From NCBI GenBank assembly GCA_020683205.1, contig CP085689.1, positions 2,412,230 through 2,476,229 on the forward strand: a stretch of 64,000 bases of DNA, in the 5' to 3' direction. Of the stretch, positions 8,062 through 17,567 are shown one piece after another. The DNA is from Lentisphaerae bacterium WC36. GTDB taxonomy: Bacteria; Verrucomicrobiota; Lentisphaeria; Victivallales; SZUA-371. Position 1 is the first letter of the stretch; each line of letters begins with the position of its first letter. Below the pieces are notes generated by a model. It was not told the DNA's origin, ran no database searches, and saw only the letters and a program-made list of their open reading frames with translations. The position numbers and the translations under genes were made by a program.

Positions 8062-10173
8062 TTACTTATTATCTAATTCAGCTAGAGCAGCCTTACGGCT
8101 TAAACGGATTTTTCCACCGTTATCAATATCAATAACTTTTACTGTTACATTATCGCCTTCTTTACAAATATCACTAACTTGAGCAACACGGTAATCAGCC
8201 ATTTCTGAGATATGTAACAATCCTTCGATACCAGGAAGAATTTCAACAAAAGCACCGAAATCACGACAATTTTTCACCTTTCCACGGTAAATTTTACCAA
8301 CTTCAGCCTCTGCAGTACAAGCTTCAACACGGAATAATGCTTGATCTAAAGCAGTTTTATCTTTTGCCATAACTTTTACTGTACCATCATCTTCGATTGC
8401 GATATCAGCTCCAGTTTCTTCACAAATACCTTTAATATTTTTACCACCAGGACCAATTAGACCACCAATTTTATCAGGATTAATTTTAATTGACACAATG
8501 CGTGGAGCATTGGCATTCAAGTCTTCACGAGGTTCAGCAATACATTCAGCCATCGAATCTAAGATTTTTAAGCGGCTTGTTAAGTTACGATCCATAGCTT
8601 TGAATAATAAATCTAAAGAGATACCAGGTAATTTTAGGTCAAGCTGGAAACCAGTAACCCCTTCACTAGTACCACAAACTTTAAAATCCATATCACCAAA
8701 ATGGTCTTCTGCACCAATAATATCTGTTAACAACAACTCTTTACCATTGCCATCGGTAACTAAACCACATGAAATACCAGCAACAGGAGCTTTAATTGGC
8801 ACACCTGCATCCATTAATGACAATGTAGCACCGCAAACTGACGCCATTGAAGTAGAACCATTTGAACCCATAACTTCAGATACGCAACGTACAGTATAAG
8901 GGAAATCCTCTGGAATAACTTGCGCAACAGAACGCTCAGCTAAGTTACCATGACCAACTTCACGACGACCTGGTCCCATAATTCTACCAACCTCACCCAC
9001 ACTATAATTAGGGAAATTGTAATGTAAGTAAAAACGTTTTACCTCATCGCCATTTGCTACTGTGTCAGCAATCTGTGCATCTTTTTCTCCTCCAAGAGTA
9101 GTCACAACTAATGCTTGAGTTTCGCCACGAGTGAAAATACCACTACCATGAACAACAGGCAATACAGCAACTTCTGAATGTAAATCACGTAATGATTCAG
9201 TATCACGTCCATCGGGACGGTAATTTTTCTCTAAAATTGCAGTACGAATCGTTTTCTTCACTAACGCATCAAATGCCATTCTAAATTTCTGTGCAATTTC
9301 ATCTTCTTCCATAACATCAGCAAATTTTGCGAACATCGCTTCTTCAACACCACTTTTTAAAGCATCTAAAGCGTTACCACGATCTTCTTTGCTCGCTATT
9401 AAGCATGCATCTTCAATAGTATCTTTTAATTGTTCTGCTAAGAAATCAGCCATTTCTTCAGGAACTGTTGTCAATGTAATTTCTTTTTTCGCCTTACCAG
9501 CTTTTGCTGCTAATTCCAATTGTGCAGCACATTGAACCTTCACAATTTCATTTGCAAATACCATTGCATCCTTAAGCACTTGTTCTGGAACTTCTTTTGA
9601 TTCACCTTCAATCATAATAACTTTATCAGGTAAACCAGCATAAATTAATTCAATTTCACTTTTTTGTTTTTCTTCGTATGTTGGATTAGCAATAAACTCA
9701 CCATCAATTAAACCAACTCGTACCGCTCCAATTGGACCTTGGAATGGTAAATCACTAAGCATTAACGCCGCAGATGAACCAATCATACATAAAATATCTG
9801 CATCATTAACACCATCAGCACTCAATAACAATGCTTGAACTTGTACATCATCATAAAAACCTTTTGGAAATAATGGGCGTAATGGACGGTCAGTCACACG
9901 ACATGTTAAAATTTCTTTCTCACTTGGACGACCTTCACGTTTAATAAATCCACCAGGAAAACGACCTGCTGCACTGTATTTTTCACGGTAATCTACCTGT
10001 AATGGGAAAAAATCTGCTCCAGGGCGAGCTGGACCGCTACAAGCACAAACTAAAAGATTAGTTTCTCCCATTGTAACAATTACAGAACCATTAGCTAATT
10101 TTGCCATCTTGCCAGTCGAAATTTCTATCGAACGACCAGCTGCTACTTCGAATGATACTTTTGCTTCACTCAT
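8062..10173 (-). CDS. pnp: Polyribonucleotide nucleotidyltransferase (PNPase)
   Basis: 703 residues, the normal bacterial length. PNPase phosphorolytically degrades RNA 3'-to-5' and forms part of the degradosome in many bacteria. Domain order is complete: first RNase PH domain (AAGRFPGGFIKREGRPSE, RPLRPLFP), helical linker, second catalytic RNase PH domain (FTRGETQALVVTTLG, GRREVGHGNLAERS), KH domain near residue 555 (IGGLIGPGGKNIK), S1 domain near residue 625 (DFGAFVEILPGIEGLLHIS). AAGGA precedes the start. The rpsO-pnp order is the conserved bacterial arrangement, and the leader between them holds a long duplex described separately. Confidence 0.97.
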   Translation of the reverse strand: MSEAKVSFEVAAGRSIEISTGKMAKLANGSVIVTMGETNLLVCACSGPARPGADFFPLQVDYREKYSAAGRFPGGFIKREGRPSEKEILTCRVTDRPLRPLFPKGFYDDVQVQALLLSADGVNDADILCMIGSSAALMLSDLPFQGPIGAVRVGLIDGEFIANPTYEEKQKSEIELIYAGLPDKVIMIEGESKEVPEQVLKDAMVFANEIVKVQCAAQLELAAKAGKAKKEITLTTVPEEMADFLAEQLKDTIEDACLIASKEDRGNALDALKSGVEEAMFAKFADVMEEDEIAQKFRMAFDALVKKTIRTAILEKNYRPDGRDTESLRDLHSEVAVLPVVHGSGIFTRGETQALVVTTLGGEKDAQIADTVANGDEVKRFYLHYNFPNYSVGEVGRIMGPGRREVGHGNLAERSVAQVIPEDFPYTVRCVSEVMGSNGSTSMASVCGATLSLMDAGVPIKAPVAGISCGLVTDGNGKELLLTDIIGAEDHFGDMDFKVCGTSEGVTGFQLDLKLPGISLDLLFKAMDRNLTSRLKILDSMAECIAEPREDLNANAPRIVSIKINPDKIGGLIGPGGKNIKGICEETGADIAIEDDGTVKVMAKDKTALDQALFRVEACTAEAEVGKIYRGKVKNCRDFGAFVEILPGIEGLLHISEMADYRVAQVSDICKEGDNVTVKVIDIDNGGKIRLSRKAALAELDNK

Positions 10174-10215
10174 TTTTTTAATCCTTTTTAATTAAAATAT
10201 TTTTTTCTATTTAAG

Positions 10216-10343
10216 TGAAGTGTATTGTTTAAAAATTTAGCGGAATTGCGTTATCAACCACAGAACAACTTATTCAATACCATGATTCTGGAGCTGATAA
10301 CGACAAATTCCACTTTACCAAAAAAATTAATCAACACACTTCA
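10216..10343 (-). promoter_or_regulatory. Long hairpin in the pnp leader
   Basis: Three nested helices lie 43-170 bases upstream of the pnp start: 10216-10227 with 10332-10343, 10242-10247 with 10306-10311, and 10249-10256 with 10295-10302, closing on a 38-base loop. The outer helix is 12 base pairs; its only mismatch (A/C on the plus strand) becomes a U-G wobble in the minus-strand transcript, which supports an RNA structure in the pnp message. Known parallel: in Escherichia coli the pnp leader hairpin is cut by RNase III and then mediates PNPase autoregulation. The same role here is inference. Confidence 0.55.
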
Positions 10344-10386
10344 TAATTTGCCAACTAATTTAACACCAATAAGTAAAAAATGCAAT

Positions 10387-10419
10387 AGCCGCTATGAAAT
10401 AAAATATATCATAACGGCT
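10387..10419 (-). terminator. Hairpin after rpsO, probable partial terminator
   Basis: AGCCGCTATGA (10387-10397) pairs with TCATAACGGCT (10409-10419) with one mismatch, 39 bases past the rpsO stop. On the minus strand a T6 tract follows a few bases later. It sits where E. coli has its rpsO attenuating terminator, and would partly uncouple pnp from rpsO. Confidence 0.55.
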
Positions 10420-10457
10420 AAACTGAAATAATCTTTTAACTAACTAATAGTTGACAA

Positions 10458-10724
10458 TTATTTTCTGCGGATACCTAACTCATCAGTTAATGAGATGTAA
10501 CGCTCATGATTTTCGCTATTTAAATAACGTAATAATTTCGCACGACGGCTAACCATTGCTAAAAGACCACGACGTGTGCTGTTGTCTTTTTTATTGCTAC
10601 GTAAATGCTCTGTCAAATCTTTGATACGTTGAGATAATACAGCAATTTGAACTTCTGGAGAACCAGTATCACCCTCTTGACGAGCGTATTTTGCGATAAT
10701 TTCTTGTTTTTTAGCCTTATCCAT
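10458..10724 (-). CDS. rpsO: 30S ribosomal protein S15
   Basis: 88 residues, the standard S15 length. S15 binds the central domain of 16S rRNA early in 30S assembly. The conserved [39 protein letters not shown] and RRAKLLRYL segments are all present. AAGGA precedes the ATG. It is followed by pnp, as in most bacteria. Confidence 0.97.
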   Translation of the reverse strand: MDKAKKQEIIAKYARQEGDTGSPEVQIAVLSQRIKDLTEHLRSNKKDNSTRRGLLAMVSRRAKLLRYLNSENHERYISLTDELGIRRK

Positions 10725-10780
10725 GATAATAATTCCTTATTGGTTACGCGCTCGGCAGCTTGACCTTGTGTCATCTTATA

Positions 10781-10802
10781 AATTAAGAGGCAAACCTTAA
10801 TT
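10781..10802 (-). promoter_or_regulatory. Short hairpin in the rpsO leader
   Basis: AATTAAG (10781-10787) and CTTAATT (10796-10802) form a 7-base-pair stem about 57 bases upstream of rpsO, with no T tract after it. S15 mRNAs are often autoregulated through leader structures; a link here is only suggestive. Confidence 0.3.
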
Positions 10803-10838
10803 AACCACCATGAGCCGCTTTATCTATTTTGAACTAAT

Positions 10839-10866
10839 AATTTAGCAAACTATTTATAATTTTCAA
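10839..10866 (-). promoter_or_regulatory. Possible sigma-70 promoter for rpsO-pnp
   Basis: On the minus strand, TTGAAA (10866-10861), a 16-base spacer and TAAATT (10844-10839) lie about 115 bases upstream of rpsO. The -35 is good and the -10 only moderate; visual match. Confidence 0.35.
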
Positions 10867-10881
10867 ATTAAAAAAATGATT

Positions 10882-12078
10882 TTATAGCGAAAAACAGTAA
10901 ATTCTCGTCTGCAATGGCACGATTAACGCCAAATATTTTTTTTCCTGACCATTTTTCAATGTTTTGAAAATAGCAAAACTATTCAAGGTTCGTGGCAAAT
11001 ATTTTGGCACTTCACAAACAACAGACGTTTTCCCATTGCTTTTAGCTATTTTTATAATTCTACGATAATCCATTGAAAAAGCAAAAACTGCATCTTGATC
11101 ATGGCTTTCAATAATTGGCGCACGAGCTGCGCATTGCCATTGCTCTTGACCTTTCTTATTAAAATATTTTATTTTTGGTAACATTACATCGCCATGATGC
11201 GGATCTCGGCGCTTTTCTATGTTTGAAATACAAAAATTTTTATTATCAACTGTCACTAAAAAACTATCAATATTTTTGATAACAGGTAAAAAGAATGACA
11301 CTTGAAAATTCTTTTTATTAGCATTATCAACGAAACTTTGAATTGTCCGTCCACTCTTTAAGAGATAAACTTTTTCATTAGCAACCTTTGGTGCATTACG
11401 CTGACTAAAACTACCAAAAACTGCCCTTGACACCCAATTATCACTCCCCCATTGAATACCACTATTGCGTAAAATCTTAAAATTATAATTTAACCCAACA
11501 ATTGGAATTCCAGCTTGAACAAACGGATTATCATTTAATGGAAAGCGTGAACCATTTTGTCCCAACTCTTGAAACCAATAAAATTGATAATATGGCTGTT
11601 TGATTTCTTGATAATCTTTTTTAATTAACAAAGGAATGAAATTATTGGCATTATTTTCTGTTCCCCATGCAAAGTTACTGATGTAAACCATATTAAAATT
11701 CGCCCCACTAAAACCAAACGTCTTCGGGATATACTTCTCACCAAGTTTATCCGCTAAAACGACATCGTACTGATTTTCATTATCCATTCCTCCTGGACAC
11801 ACTGACAGCAGTGAATACTGATAAATACCATAACCGCTTGGATTACTATTATTAGCATTATTTAAAATCTGCTGGCGGCGTAAATTCGTCACCGTTTGAA
11901 TTGCACCTTGATTATATTTTTTGGTTAAATCTACAAAATTTGGTGTATCTGTGTATTCAAAAACAGCCGCTAACCCTGCAGCCTGAATATCTAAAATAAA
12001 CAAAATTGAAGCTGTTATAATTATTATAAATGTTAAAAATGAATGCCTTGATTGTTGGATATTCGCTAAATTCATCAC
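10882..12078 (-). CDS. Exported or membrane-anchored protein of unknown function
   Basis: 398 residues from a GTG at 12078, or 397 from the adjacent ATG at 12075; AGAGG fits either. A strong N-terminal hydrophobic segment (residues 14-33, ending IQAAG) is a signal peptide or anchor. The remaining sequence is soluble, Asn- and aromatic-rich and probably beta-structured, with no motif I recognise. It includes SVCPGGMDNENQYDV near residue 92 and a Tyr/Phe/Trp-rich stretch near residue 160. It is separated from der by a divergent intergenic region that contains a perfect inverted repeat. Confidence 0.65.
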   Translation of the reverse strand: MMNLANIQQSRHSFLTFIIIITASILFILDIQAAGLAAVFEYTDTPNFVDLTKKYNQGAIQTVTNLRRQQILNNANNSNPSGYGIYQYSLLSVCPGGMDNENQYDVVLADKLGEKYIPKTFGFSGANFNMVYISNFAWGTENNANNFIPLLIKKDYQEIKQPYYQFYWFQELGQNGSRFPLNDNPFVQAGIPIVGLNYNFKILRNSGIQWGSDNWVSRAVFGSFSQRNAPKVANEKVYLLKSGRTIQSFVDNANKKNFQVSFFLPVIKNIDSFLVTVDNKNFCISNIEKRRDPHHGDVMLPKIKYFNKKGQEQWQCAARAPIIESHDQDAVFAFSMDYRRIIKIAKSNGKTSVVCEVPKYLPRTLNSFAIFKTLKNGQEKKYLALIVPLQTRIYCFSL

Positions 12079-12179
12079 TACTTTACCTCTTTTATTATTA
12101 AAAAAGTTGATTAATTGTCTTTAGTAGCTTATTATTATAGACAAATAGAAATATAGTAAAAAGCTAACTTTAATTTTTA

Positions 12180-12235
12180 CAGTCATTCATAAATTAATTT
12201 ATGGTTATTTTCAATTAAACTTTTATGAATGACTG
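12180..12235. repeat. Perfect 14-bp inverted repeat between divergent genes
   Basis: CAGTCATTCATAAA (12180-12193) and TTTATGAATGACTG (12222-12235) are exact inverse copies around a 28-base AT-rich core, in the region upstream of both the 10882-12078 gene and der. No T tract follows on either strand, so an operator or spaced regulatory site is likelier than a terminator. Confidence 0.6.
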
Positions 12236-12365
12236 CGTGTTACCGAACAACCACGTCTATTATTAAATATATATTAATTAAACGTCATAATCAAAATTAA
12301 ATTTAGTAATTTATTATCAAATAATTAAATAAAAAACATATTAACATACTATAAAATAAATAATT

Positions 12366-13901
12366 ATGAGTAAATATAACAACAATAATAATATAAATAG
12401 TTTTGAAAAGCCATTTACTGTGGCAATTGTTGGTCGTCCAAATGTTGGAAAATCTTCATTATTCAATGCAATTTTGAAGCGTCGTTTAGCAATTGTTCAT
12501 GAAATGAGCGGAGTAACCCGTGATAGAATCATGGCACCAGCGTCATTTAAAGGTAAACATTTCCAGATTGTTGATACTGGAGGACTTGGAGTCTTTGCTA
12601 AAGAAAAACGTAAAGTGGACCGTTGGGATCAAGGAATTAGAACACAAATTGATGCAGCAATTGAAGACGCTGACGCATTAATTTTAGTAGTAAATGTGCA
12701 AGAAGGAATTTGCCCTCTTGATAAAGAAGTTGCTAAATATATTCGAAAAACTGGAAAACAGGTTTATTTGGCAGCAAATAAAGTTGATGATCCAGGGCAT
12801 GAAAGATTGATGGCAGATTTTACATCTTTAGGTTTTAAAAATATGTTTCCAATTTCATGTTTACACCGCCGCGGTATCGAAGACCTTTTATACCGTACAG
12901 TACGCAGTGTAAAAAGTAATAAAGAACTCGAAGAAGAAAACAAGTTAGCAAGCTTTAATATCGCAGTTGTCGGACGTCCAAACGTTGGTAAATCATCAAT
13001 GGTAAACCGCCTAATTGGTGAAGACCGTGTTATGGTTAGTGAAGTTGCAGGAACAACCCGTGATTCAGTTGATATTGATTTTCACTTGAAATTAAATGAT
13101 GAAGAGATCAAAGCAACGTTAATTGATACGGCTGGACTGCGTAAAAAAGCAAAAGTTAGCGATGCAGTAGAAATGTTTAGCGTAATGCGAGCGAACGACG
13201 CAATCAAGCGTGCTAATTTAATTTTATTTTTAATTGAAGCATCAAAAGATGGTGTAACTGCTCAAGATAAGCGAATTGCAGCACTAATTCAAGAAAGTGG
13301 AAAAGGATGCGTTATTGTTGCAAATAAGTGGGATGAATGCAAAAAAGTTGAAGCTGACAAAAAAGTTGTTTTAGACGAGATAAAATACCAAATGCCACAA
13401 ATGAATTATGCACCTGTCGTTTTTGCGAGTGCAATGACTGGCTTTAATATGGATAGCGTTCTTGATTATGTTGCAGAAGTTAAATCACAAAGTGAAGTTT
13501 CTGTACCAACTTCAGTTATTAATAAAGCAATTGAAGATGCATTTTTACGAAATTCTCCACCTGTAATTGGTCCTCGTCCATTTAAAATTTATTACTCAAC
13601 AATGATTAATAACGAACCTCCACACTTCGTGTTATTCGTAAATAGTACAAAATATTGTGCAGCAAATTATTTAAAATATTTAAATAATTATTTCCGTGAT
13701 CATTTTCAGTTTTTAGGTTGGCCAATTCGTATTGAATTAAGAGACCGTCCTAAAAAGATTGAAAGTATTCGCAGTAAAAAAACTTCAGTATCACGTTCGG
13801 TTTCTCCAGAAAAACGTGCGGCTGATAAGCGCCGTGGTATAAAAGGATCAACACGTCGCCGTGAAGCGGCTCAAAAACGAAATAAACGTCATAGACGTTA
13901 A
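12366..13901 (+). CDS. der: Ribosome-assembly GTPase Der (EngA)
   Basis: 511 residues. Der has two tandem GTPase domains and a KH-like domain and is needed for 50S subunit maturation. Both G domains are intact. The first has GRPNVGKSSLFN (residue 23), DTGG and NKVD. The second has GRPNVGKSSMVN (about residue 203), DTAGL and NKWD. The KH-like domain follows, ending near IRIELRDRPKK. A strongly basic C-terminal tail (RRGIKGSTRRREAAQKRNK) extends past the usual end and probably contacts rRNA. No obvious ribosome-binding site precedes the ATG. A terminator directly follows. Confidence 0.95.
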   Translation: MSKYNNNNNINSFEKPFTVAIVGRPNVGKSSLFNAILKRRLAIVHEMSGVTRDRIMAPASFKGKHFQIVDTGGLGVFAKEKRKVDRWDQGIRTQIDAAIEDADALILVVNVQEGICPLDKEVAKYIRKTGKQVYLAANKVDDPGHERLMADFTSLGFKNMFPISCLHRRGIEDLLYRTVRSVKSNKELEEENKLASFNIAVVGRPNVGKSSMVNRLIGEDRVMVSEVAGTTRDSVDIDFHLKLNDEEIKATLIDTAGLRKKAKVSDAVEMFSVMRANDAIKRANLILFLIEASKDGVTAQDKRIAALIQESGKGCVIVANKWDECKKVEADKKVVLDEIKYQMPQMNYAPVVFASAMTGFNMDSVLDYVAEVKSQSEVSVPTSVINKAIEDAFLRNSPPVIGPRPFKIYYSTMINNEPPHFVLFVNSTKYCAANYLKYLNNYFRDHFQFLGWPIRIELRDRPKKIESIRSKKTSVSRSVSPEKRAADKRRGIKGSTRRREAAQKRNKRHRR

Positions 13902-13924
13902 GTTATAATTTTTATTTGAATTAT

Positions 13925-13953
13925 AAGGCACAATTAACCGTTGTGCCTTTTTT
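13925..13953 (+). terminator. Rho-independent terminator of der
   Basis: AAGGCACAA (13925-13933) and TTGTGCCTT (13941-13949) form a perfect 9-bp stem with a T6 tract. It overlaps an in-frame upstream start for the next gene, which argues that tex starts at 13973. Confidence 0.85.
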
Positions 13954-13972
13954 AATAAGAGTATATAATAAT

Positions 13973-16063
13973 ATGAAAATTGATTATTTAAATTTTATTC
14001 ACCAAGCTACTAAATTAGCTGAAAAAAATATTTCGGCAGTATGCGAATTATTAAATGCAGGTGCGACAGTGCCATTTATTGTCCGTTACCGTCGTGATAA
14101 AATTGGTGCAAATTTAACTGAAAAAGATGTAGTGGCTATTCGTGATAATTTAACAAATTTTGAAACATTTACCAAACGTTATCAGGCGATTATTGACAGT
14201 TTAGAAAAACGTGATTTACTAGACAAAAATTTACTAAATAAACTAAATGAATGCACCAATATTAATGACCTTGAAGCAGTTTATTTCCCTTTTAAAGAAA
14301 GCCGCCAAAACCGAATGGCAAAAGCAATTGCTCTTGGTTTAGAGCCGATTGCTAATGAAATTATGGCTCAAAAAGATCAATTCATTGATTTTTTTGCAAT
14401 TCTAGGACATCGTGGTTTATCAATTGATGAAATTAATAGTGGAGTTACGGATATTATTGCGGCAAAATTAGCCTCCAATAATGAAGTTATTGAAGAACTA
14501 CGTAACTATTACGAAAAAACAGCGATTCTTGAATGTCAAGTTAAGAAAAACTGTGATGAAAAAAAAGCACAACTTTATAAAAATTATTTTGATTTTTCTA
14601 AAAAATTTTACCATTTATCTTCTCATCAATATTTAGCAATTAGCCGTGGCGTTAATGAAAAATTGTTACGCATAAAAACAGTTATTGATACCGAAAGATG
14701 CATTAAAATAATTCGCCGTATAACAGTTGAAAACCACCGAGCATATTATACAAAATTATTTTTAGCTGGTATTGATGAATGCTTTAAACGTTATGTAAAA
14801 CCAATGTTGGAACGTGAATTGATTAACACGACAAAAGAGCGTGCAGACCTAACTGCCATCGAAGTTTTCACAACCAATTTACAACAATTACTTTTAACGA
14901 CGCCCTTAGGAGAAAAAACTGTTTTAGCGCTTGACCCCGGCTTTACTAATGGTGTAAAATTCGCAATCATTAATGAAGTTGGCAAATTGCTTTATTCTGG
15001 GAAAATATTTCCTTTTAAAGATGCTACAAAGAGTACAAATATCATTAAAGATTCACTAGAAAAATATTCTGTCAAAGTAATTGCATTGGGAAATGGCACT
15101 GCATCAAACGAAACAATGAATTTTCTAAAATCATTTATTAAGGACATACCAATTATTGTAGTAGATGAGTGTGGTGCTTCAATTTATTCTGTTACCGAAT
15201 GTGCCGTTGAAGAATTTCCCGAACTTGATTCAACATTGCGTAGTGCAGTATCAATTGGACGACGTTTGCAAAACCCATTGGCAGAATTGGTCAAAATTCC
15301 TGTTGAATCATTGGGAGTTGGACAATACCAACATGACGTTAATAATAAATTATTGAAGAAAAGCCTTGATGATGAAGTTATTCACTGCGTGAACAAACAT
15401 GGTGTAAACTTAAACTTGGCCTCAAAGGAACTATTACAATATGTGTCTGGATTAAATGCCACGACTGCCAAAAATATTGTATCATATCGTGAACAACATG
15501 GTCATTTTAAAAATCGTGAACAATTAAAAAAAATTACCAGATTTGGAGCAAAAAGTTTTGAACAAAGTTCAGGTTTTTTAAAAATACTCAATGGCAACAA
15601 CCTGTTGGATGCAACCTGTATTCACCCTGAGTCATATTCTATTGCCCAACAAATTTATCAATTGATGGTTGATGAAAAATTAGATAAAGACTGCCTTCGA
15701 AATTTTAAAAATACTTATGGTGCGCAAACGGTTGACAATATTACAAATGAACTTAAACTTTATCTTAAAGAGGATGATTATGAATTTGATTATTCAAAAA
15801 TTACATTCGAAAAGACTGTTCATTCATTTAGTGAATTAATTGTAGGTGATAAAATTTCAGGTAAAGTTGTAAATATCACAAATTTTGGAGCATTCATTGA
15901 TGTAGGTATTCATGAAAATGGTTTTATTCATATCAGTAATATTGCCGATGAATTCATTGAAAATATTAACGATTACCTAAAATTAAACCAATTAATAGAA
16001 GCGACAATCATTGAAATTGATAAAGAAAAAAATAAATTTGCGTTGAGTTTGAAAAAAATTTAA
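13973..16063 (+). CDS. tex: Tex-family RNA-binding S1 protein
   Basis: 696 residues from the ATG at 13973. The in-frame start at 13916 is rejected because the der terminator lies between. Tex is a transcription-accessory factor conserved from bacteria to Spt6 in eukaryotes. Domains in order: N-terminal helical region with VPFIVRYRRDKIG, a YqgF/RNase H-like domain (VLALDPGFTNGVKFAI near residue 318), helix-hairpin-helix motifs (LLQYVSGLNATTAKNIV, FGAKSFEQSSGFLKI), and a C-terminal S1 domain from about residue 625 (NFGAFIDVGIHENGFIHIS). It is somewhat shorter than typical Tex proteins (about 720-780 residues) but all domains are present. Confidence 0.93.
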   Translation: MKIDYLNFIHQATKLAEKNISAVCELLNAGATVPFIVRYRRDKIGANLTEKDVVAIRDNLTNFETFTKRYQAIIDSLEKRDLLDKNLLNKLNECTNINDLEAVYFPFKESRQNRMAKAIALGLEPIANEIMAQKDQFIDFFAILGHRGLSIDEINSGVTDIIAAKLASNNEVIEELRNYYEKTAILECQVKKNCDEKKAQLYKNYFDFSKKFYHLSSHQYLAISRGVNEKLLRIKTVIDTERCIKIIRRITVENHRAYYTKLFLAGIDECFKRYVKPMLERELINTTKERADLTAIEVFTTNLQQLLLTTPLGEKTVLALDPGFTNGVKFAIINEVGKLLYSGKIFPFKDATKSTNIIKDSLEKYSVKVIALGNGTASNETMNFLKSFIKDIPIIVVDECGASIYSVTECAVEEFPELDSTLRSAVSIGRRLQNPLAELVKIPVESLGVGQYQHDVNNKLLKKSLDDEVIHCVNKHGVNLNLASKELLQYVSGLNATTAKNIVSYREQHGHFKNREQLKKITRFGAKSFEQSSGFLKILNGNNLLDATCIHPESYSIAQQIYQLMVDEKLDKDCLRNFKNTYGAQTVDNITNELKLYLKEDDYEFDYSKITFEKTVHSFSELIVGDKISGKVVNITNFGAFIDVGIHENGFIHISNIADEFIENINDYLKLNQLIEATIIEIDKEKNKFALSLKKI

Positions 16064-16182
16064 TTTTTTTTGCTCTTTTTTTTCAAAATCAAAATTGTTT
16101 TTTCTTTTAAAAGGTGTATTTATAACTGCCTTAAAAGTCATATTTAAAAAATTATTATTAATAATAGCAGGATTAACACACA

Positions 16183-17352
16183 ATGAATATTGATATAAAT
16201 AATTTTTTTACGCCACAAGAATGGCAAAAAATTCAAGAATTTAGCTCTCAAAAGGAAACGCCCTTTCTAGTAGTCCTTTTAAATATCGTTGAGCGTCGTT
16301 TCAATGAATTAAAAGAGGCAATGCCTTATGCAGATATTTATTACGCAGTAAAAGCTAATCCTGCTGTTGAAATATTACAGCTTCTTGATCAATTAGGTTC
16401 ATGCTTTGATGTCGCTAGTGTTTATGAACTACGCATACTACAAAGCTTAAACATCTCACCTGAACGAATGAGTTTTGGTAATACTATTAAAAAGAGCAAA
16501 GATATTAAAGAATTTTATGACGCTGGAGTGAGGTTGTATGTTTCTGACAGCGAAATGGACTTGAAAAATATCGCACAAAATGCTCCAAATTGTAAAGTTT
16601 TAATTCGTATTCTAGCTGAAGGTGTTTTAACGGCTGCTTGGCCACTTTCACGAAAATTTGGCTGTAGTCAAGAAATGGCGTATGATTTATTGGTAATGAC
16701 ACGTGATTTAGGGCTTGTTCCTTATGGAGTGTCTTTCCATCCTGGTTCTCAGCAGAGAGAAATTGGGGCATGGGATTCGGCAATTGCTAAAGTTAAATAT
16801 TTATACGATATGTTGCTAGAATCAGAAAATATAAAGTTACAATGTATAAATATGGGTGGAGGTTTACCAAGCCAATATCTTGATAAAATTAATACTACAA
16901 AAACATATGGCGATGAAATTAAACGTTTTCTAACTGATGACTTTGGTGACGATATGCCAAGAATTATCATTGAACCTGGTCGTTATATGGTTGCAAATGC
17001 CGGAGTATTAATTAGCGAAATTGTTCTCATTGCACGAAAATCAAGAACAGCATTAGCACGTTGGATTTATACTGATATTGGTAAATTTGGAGGACTTATG
17101 GAAACTCTTGATGAATCGATAAAATATCCTATTTATACTCCAAAATATGCTGAAAACGACAAAGAAAAAGCAATTATTGCCGGACCTAGTTGCGACAGCG
17201 TTGATACAATGTATGAAGATTTTCAATATCCACTGCCGTTGAGTCTAGAACAAGGTGATCGTTTATACTGGTTATCAACAGGTGCATATACTTCAAGTTA
17301 TTGCTCGGTGAACTTTAACGGTTTTCCACCACTAAAAGCGTACTATTTATAA
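16183..17352 (+). CDS. Fold-type III PLP decarboxylase, ornithine/lysine type
   Basis: 389 residues. The enzyme would decarboxylate ornithine (or lysine) to putrescine (or cadaverine), feeding polyamine synthesis. Alanine-racemase-fold features match eukaryote-like ornithine decarboxylase: the PLP lysine in YYAVKANP (Lys57), the HPGSQ loop (His186), the glycine-rich MGGGLP, the phosphate-binding EPGRYMVANAG (Glu264), and CDSVDTMYE carrying the active-site Cys337 donated across the dimer. GAYTSSYCSVNFNGF closes the active site. Substrate choice between ornithine, lysine and related amino acids cannot be read with certainty. It is not diaminopimelate decarboxylase, which has a different C-terminal motif. 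Confidence 0.88.
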   Translation: MNIDINNFFTPQEWQKIQEFSSQKETPFLVVLLNIVERRFNELKEAMPYADIYYAVKANPAVEILQLLDQLGSCFDVASVYELRILQSLNISPERMSFGNTIKKSKDIKEFYDAGVRLYVSDSEMDLKNIAQNAPNCKVLIRILAEGVLTAAWPLSRKFGCSQEMAYDLLVMTRDLGLVPYGVSFHPGSQQREIGAWDSAIAKVKYLYDMLLESENIKLQCINMGGGLPSQYLDKINTTKTYGDEIKRFLTDDFGDDMPRIIIEPGRYMVANAGVLISEIVLIARKSRTALARWIYTDIGKFGGLMETLDESIKYPIYTPKYAENDKEKAIIAGPSCDSVDTMYEDFQYPLPLSLEQGDRLYWLSTGAYTSSYCSVNFNGFPPLKAYYL

Positions 17353-17567
17353 CTTAGAACTTGACTTTATTTGCTAATAATAGTAAGTTGAATTGTTCAA
17401 GATTTGAACCACACTTTCAAATTTCTTTTTGAAAATGTGCACTATAGTATGCGAACAAGGGAATTTTTGCATTACATCAAAACTTTAAAAATATTTTTTT
17501 AATAAAAAAATCAAAATTAATTTCAGATGCGGTGAAAAATATTCTCATTAATTTAAGGCGAGTTAAA

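Noticed and set aside
13916-13972. Upstream start for tex
   Set aside because: The der terminator hairpin and T tract (13925-13953) fall inside this extension, and the added residues are not Tex-like.
17410-17439. Hairpin CACACTTTCAAA/TTTGAAAATGTG after the decarboxylase gene
   Set aside because: There is a mismatch in the stem and no T tract; too weak to call a terminator.
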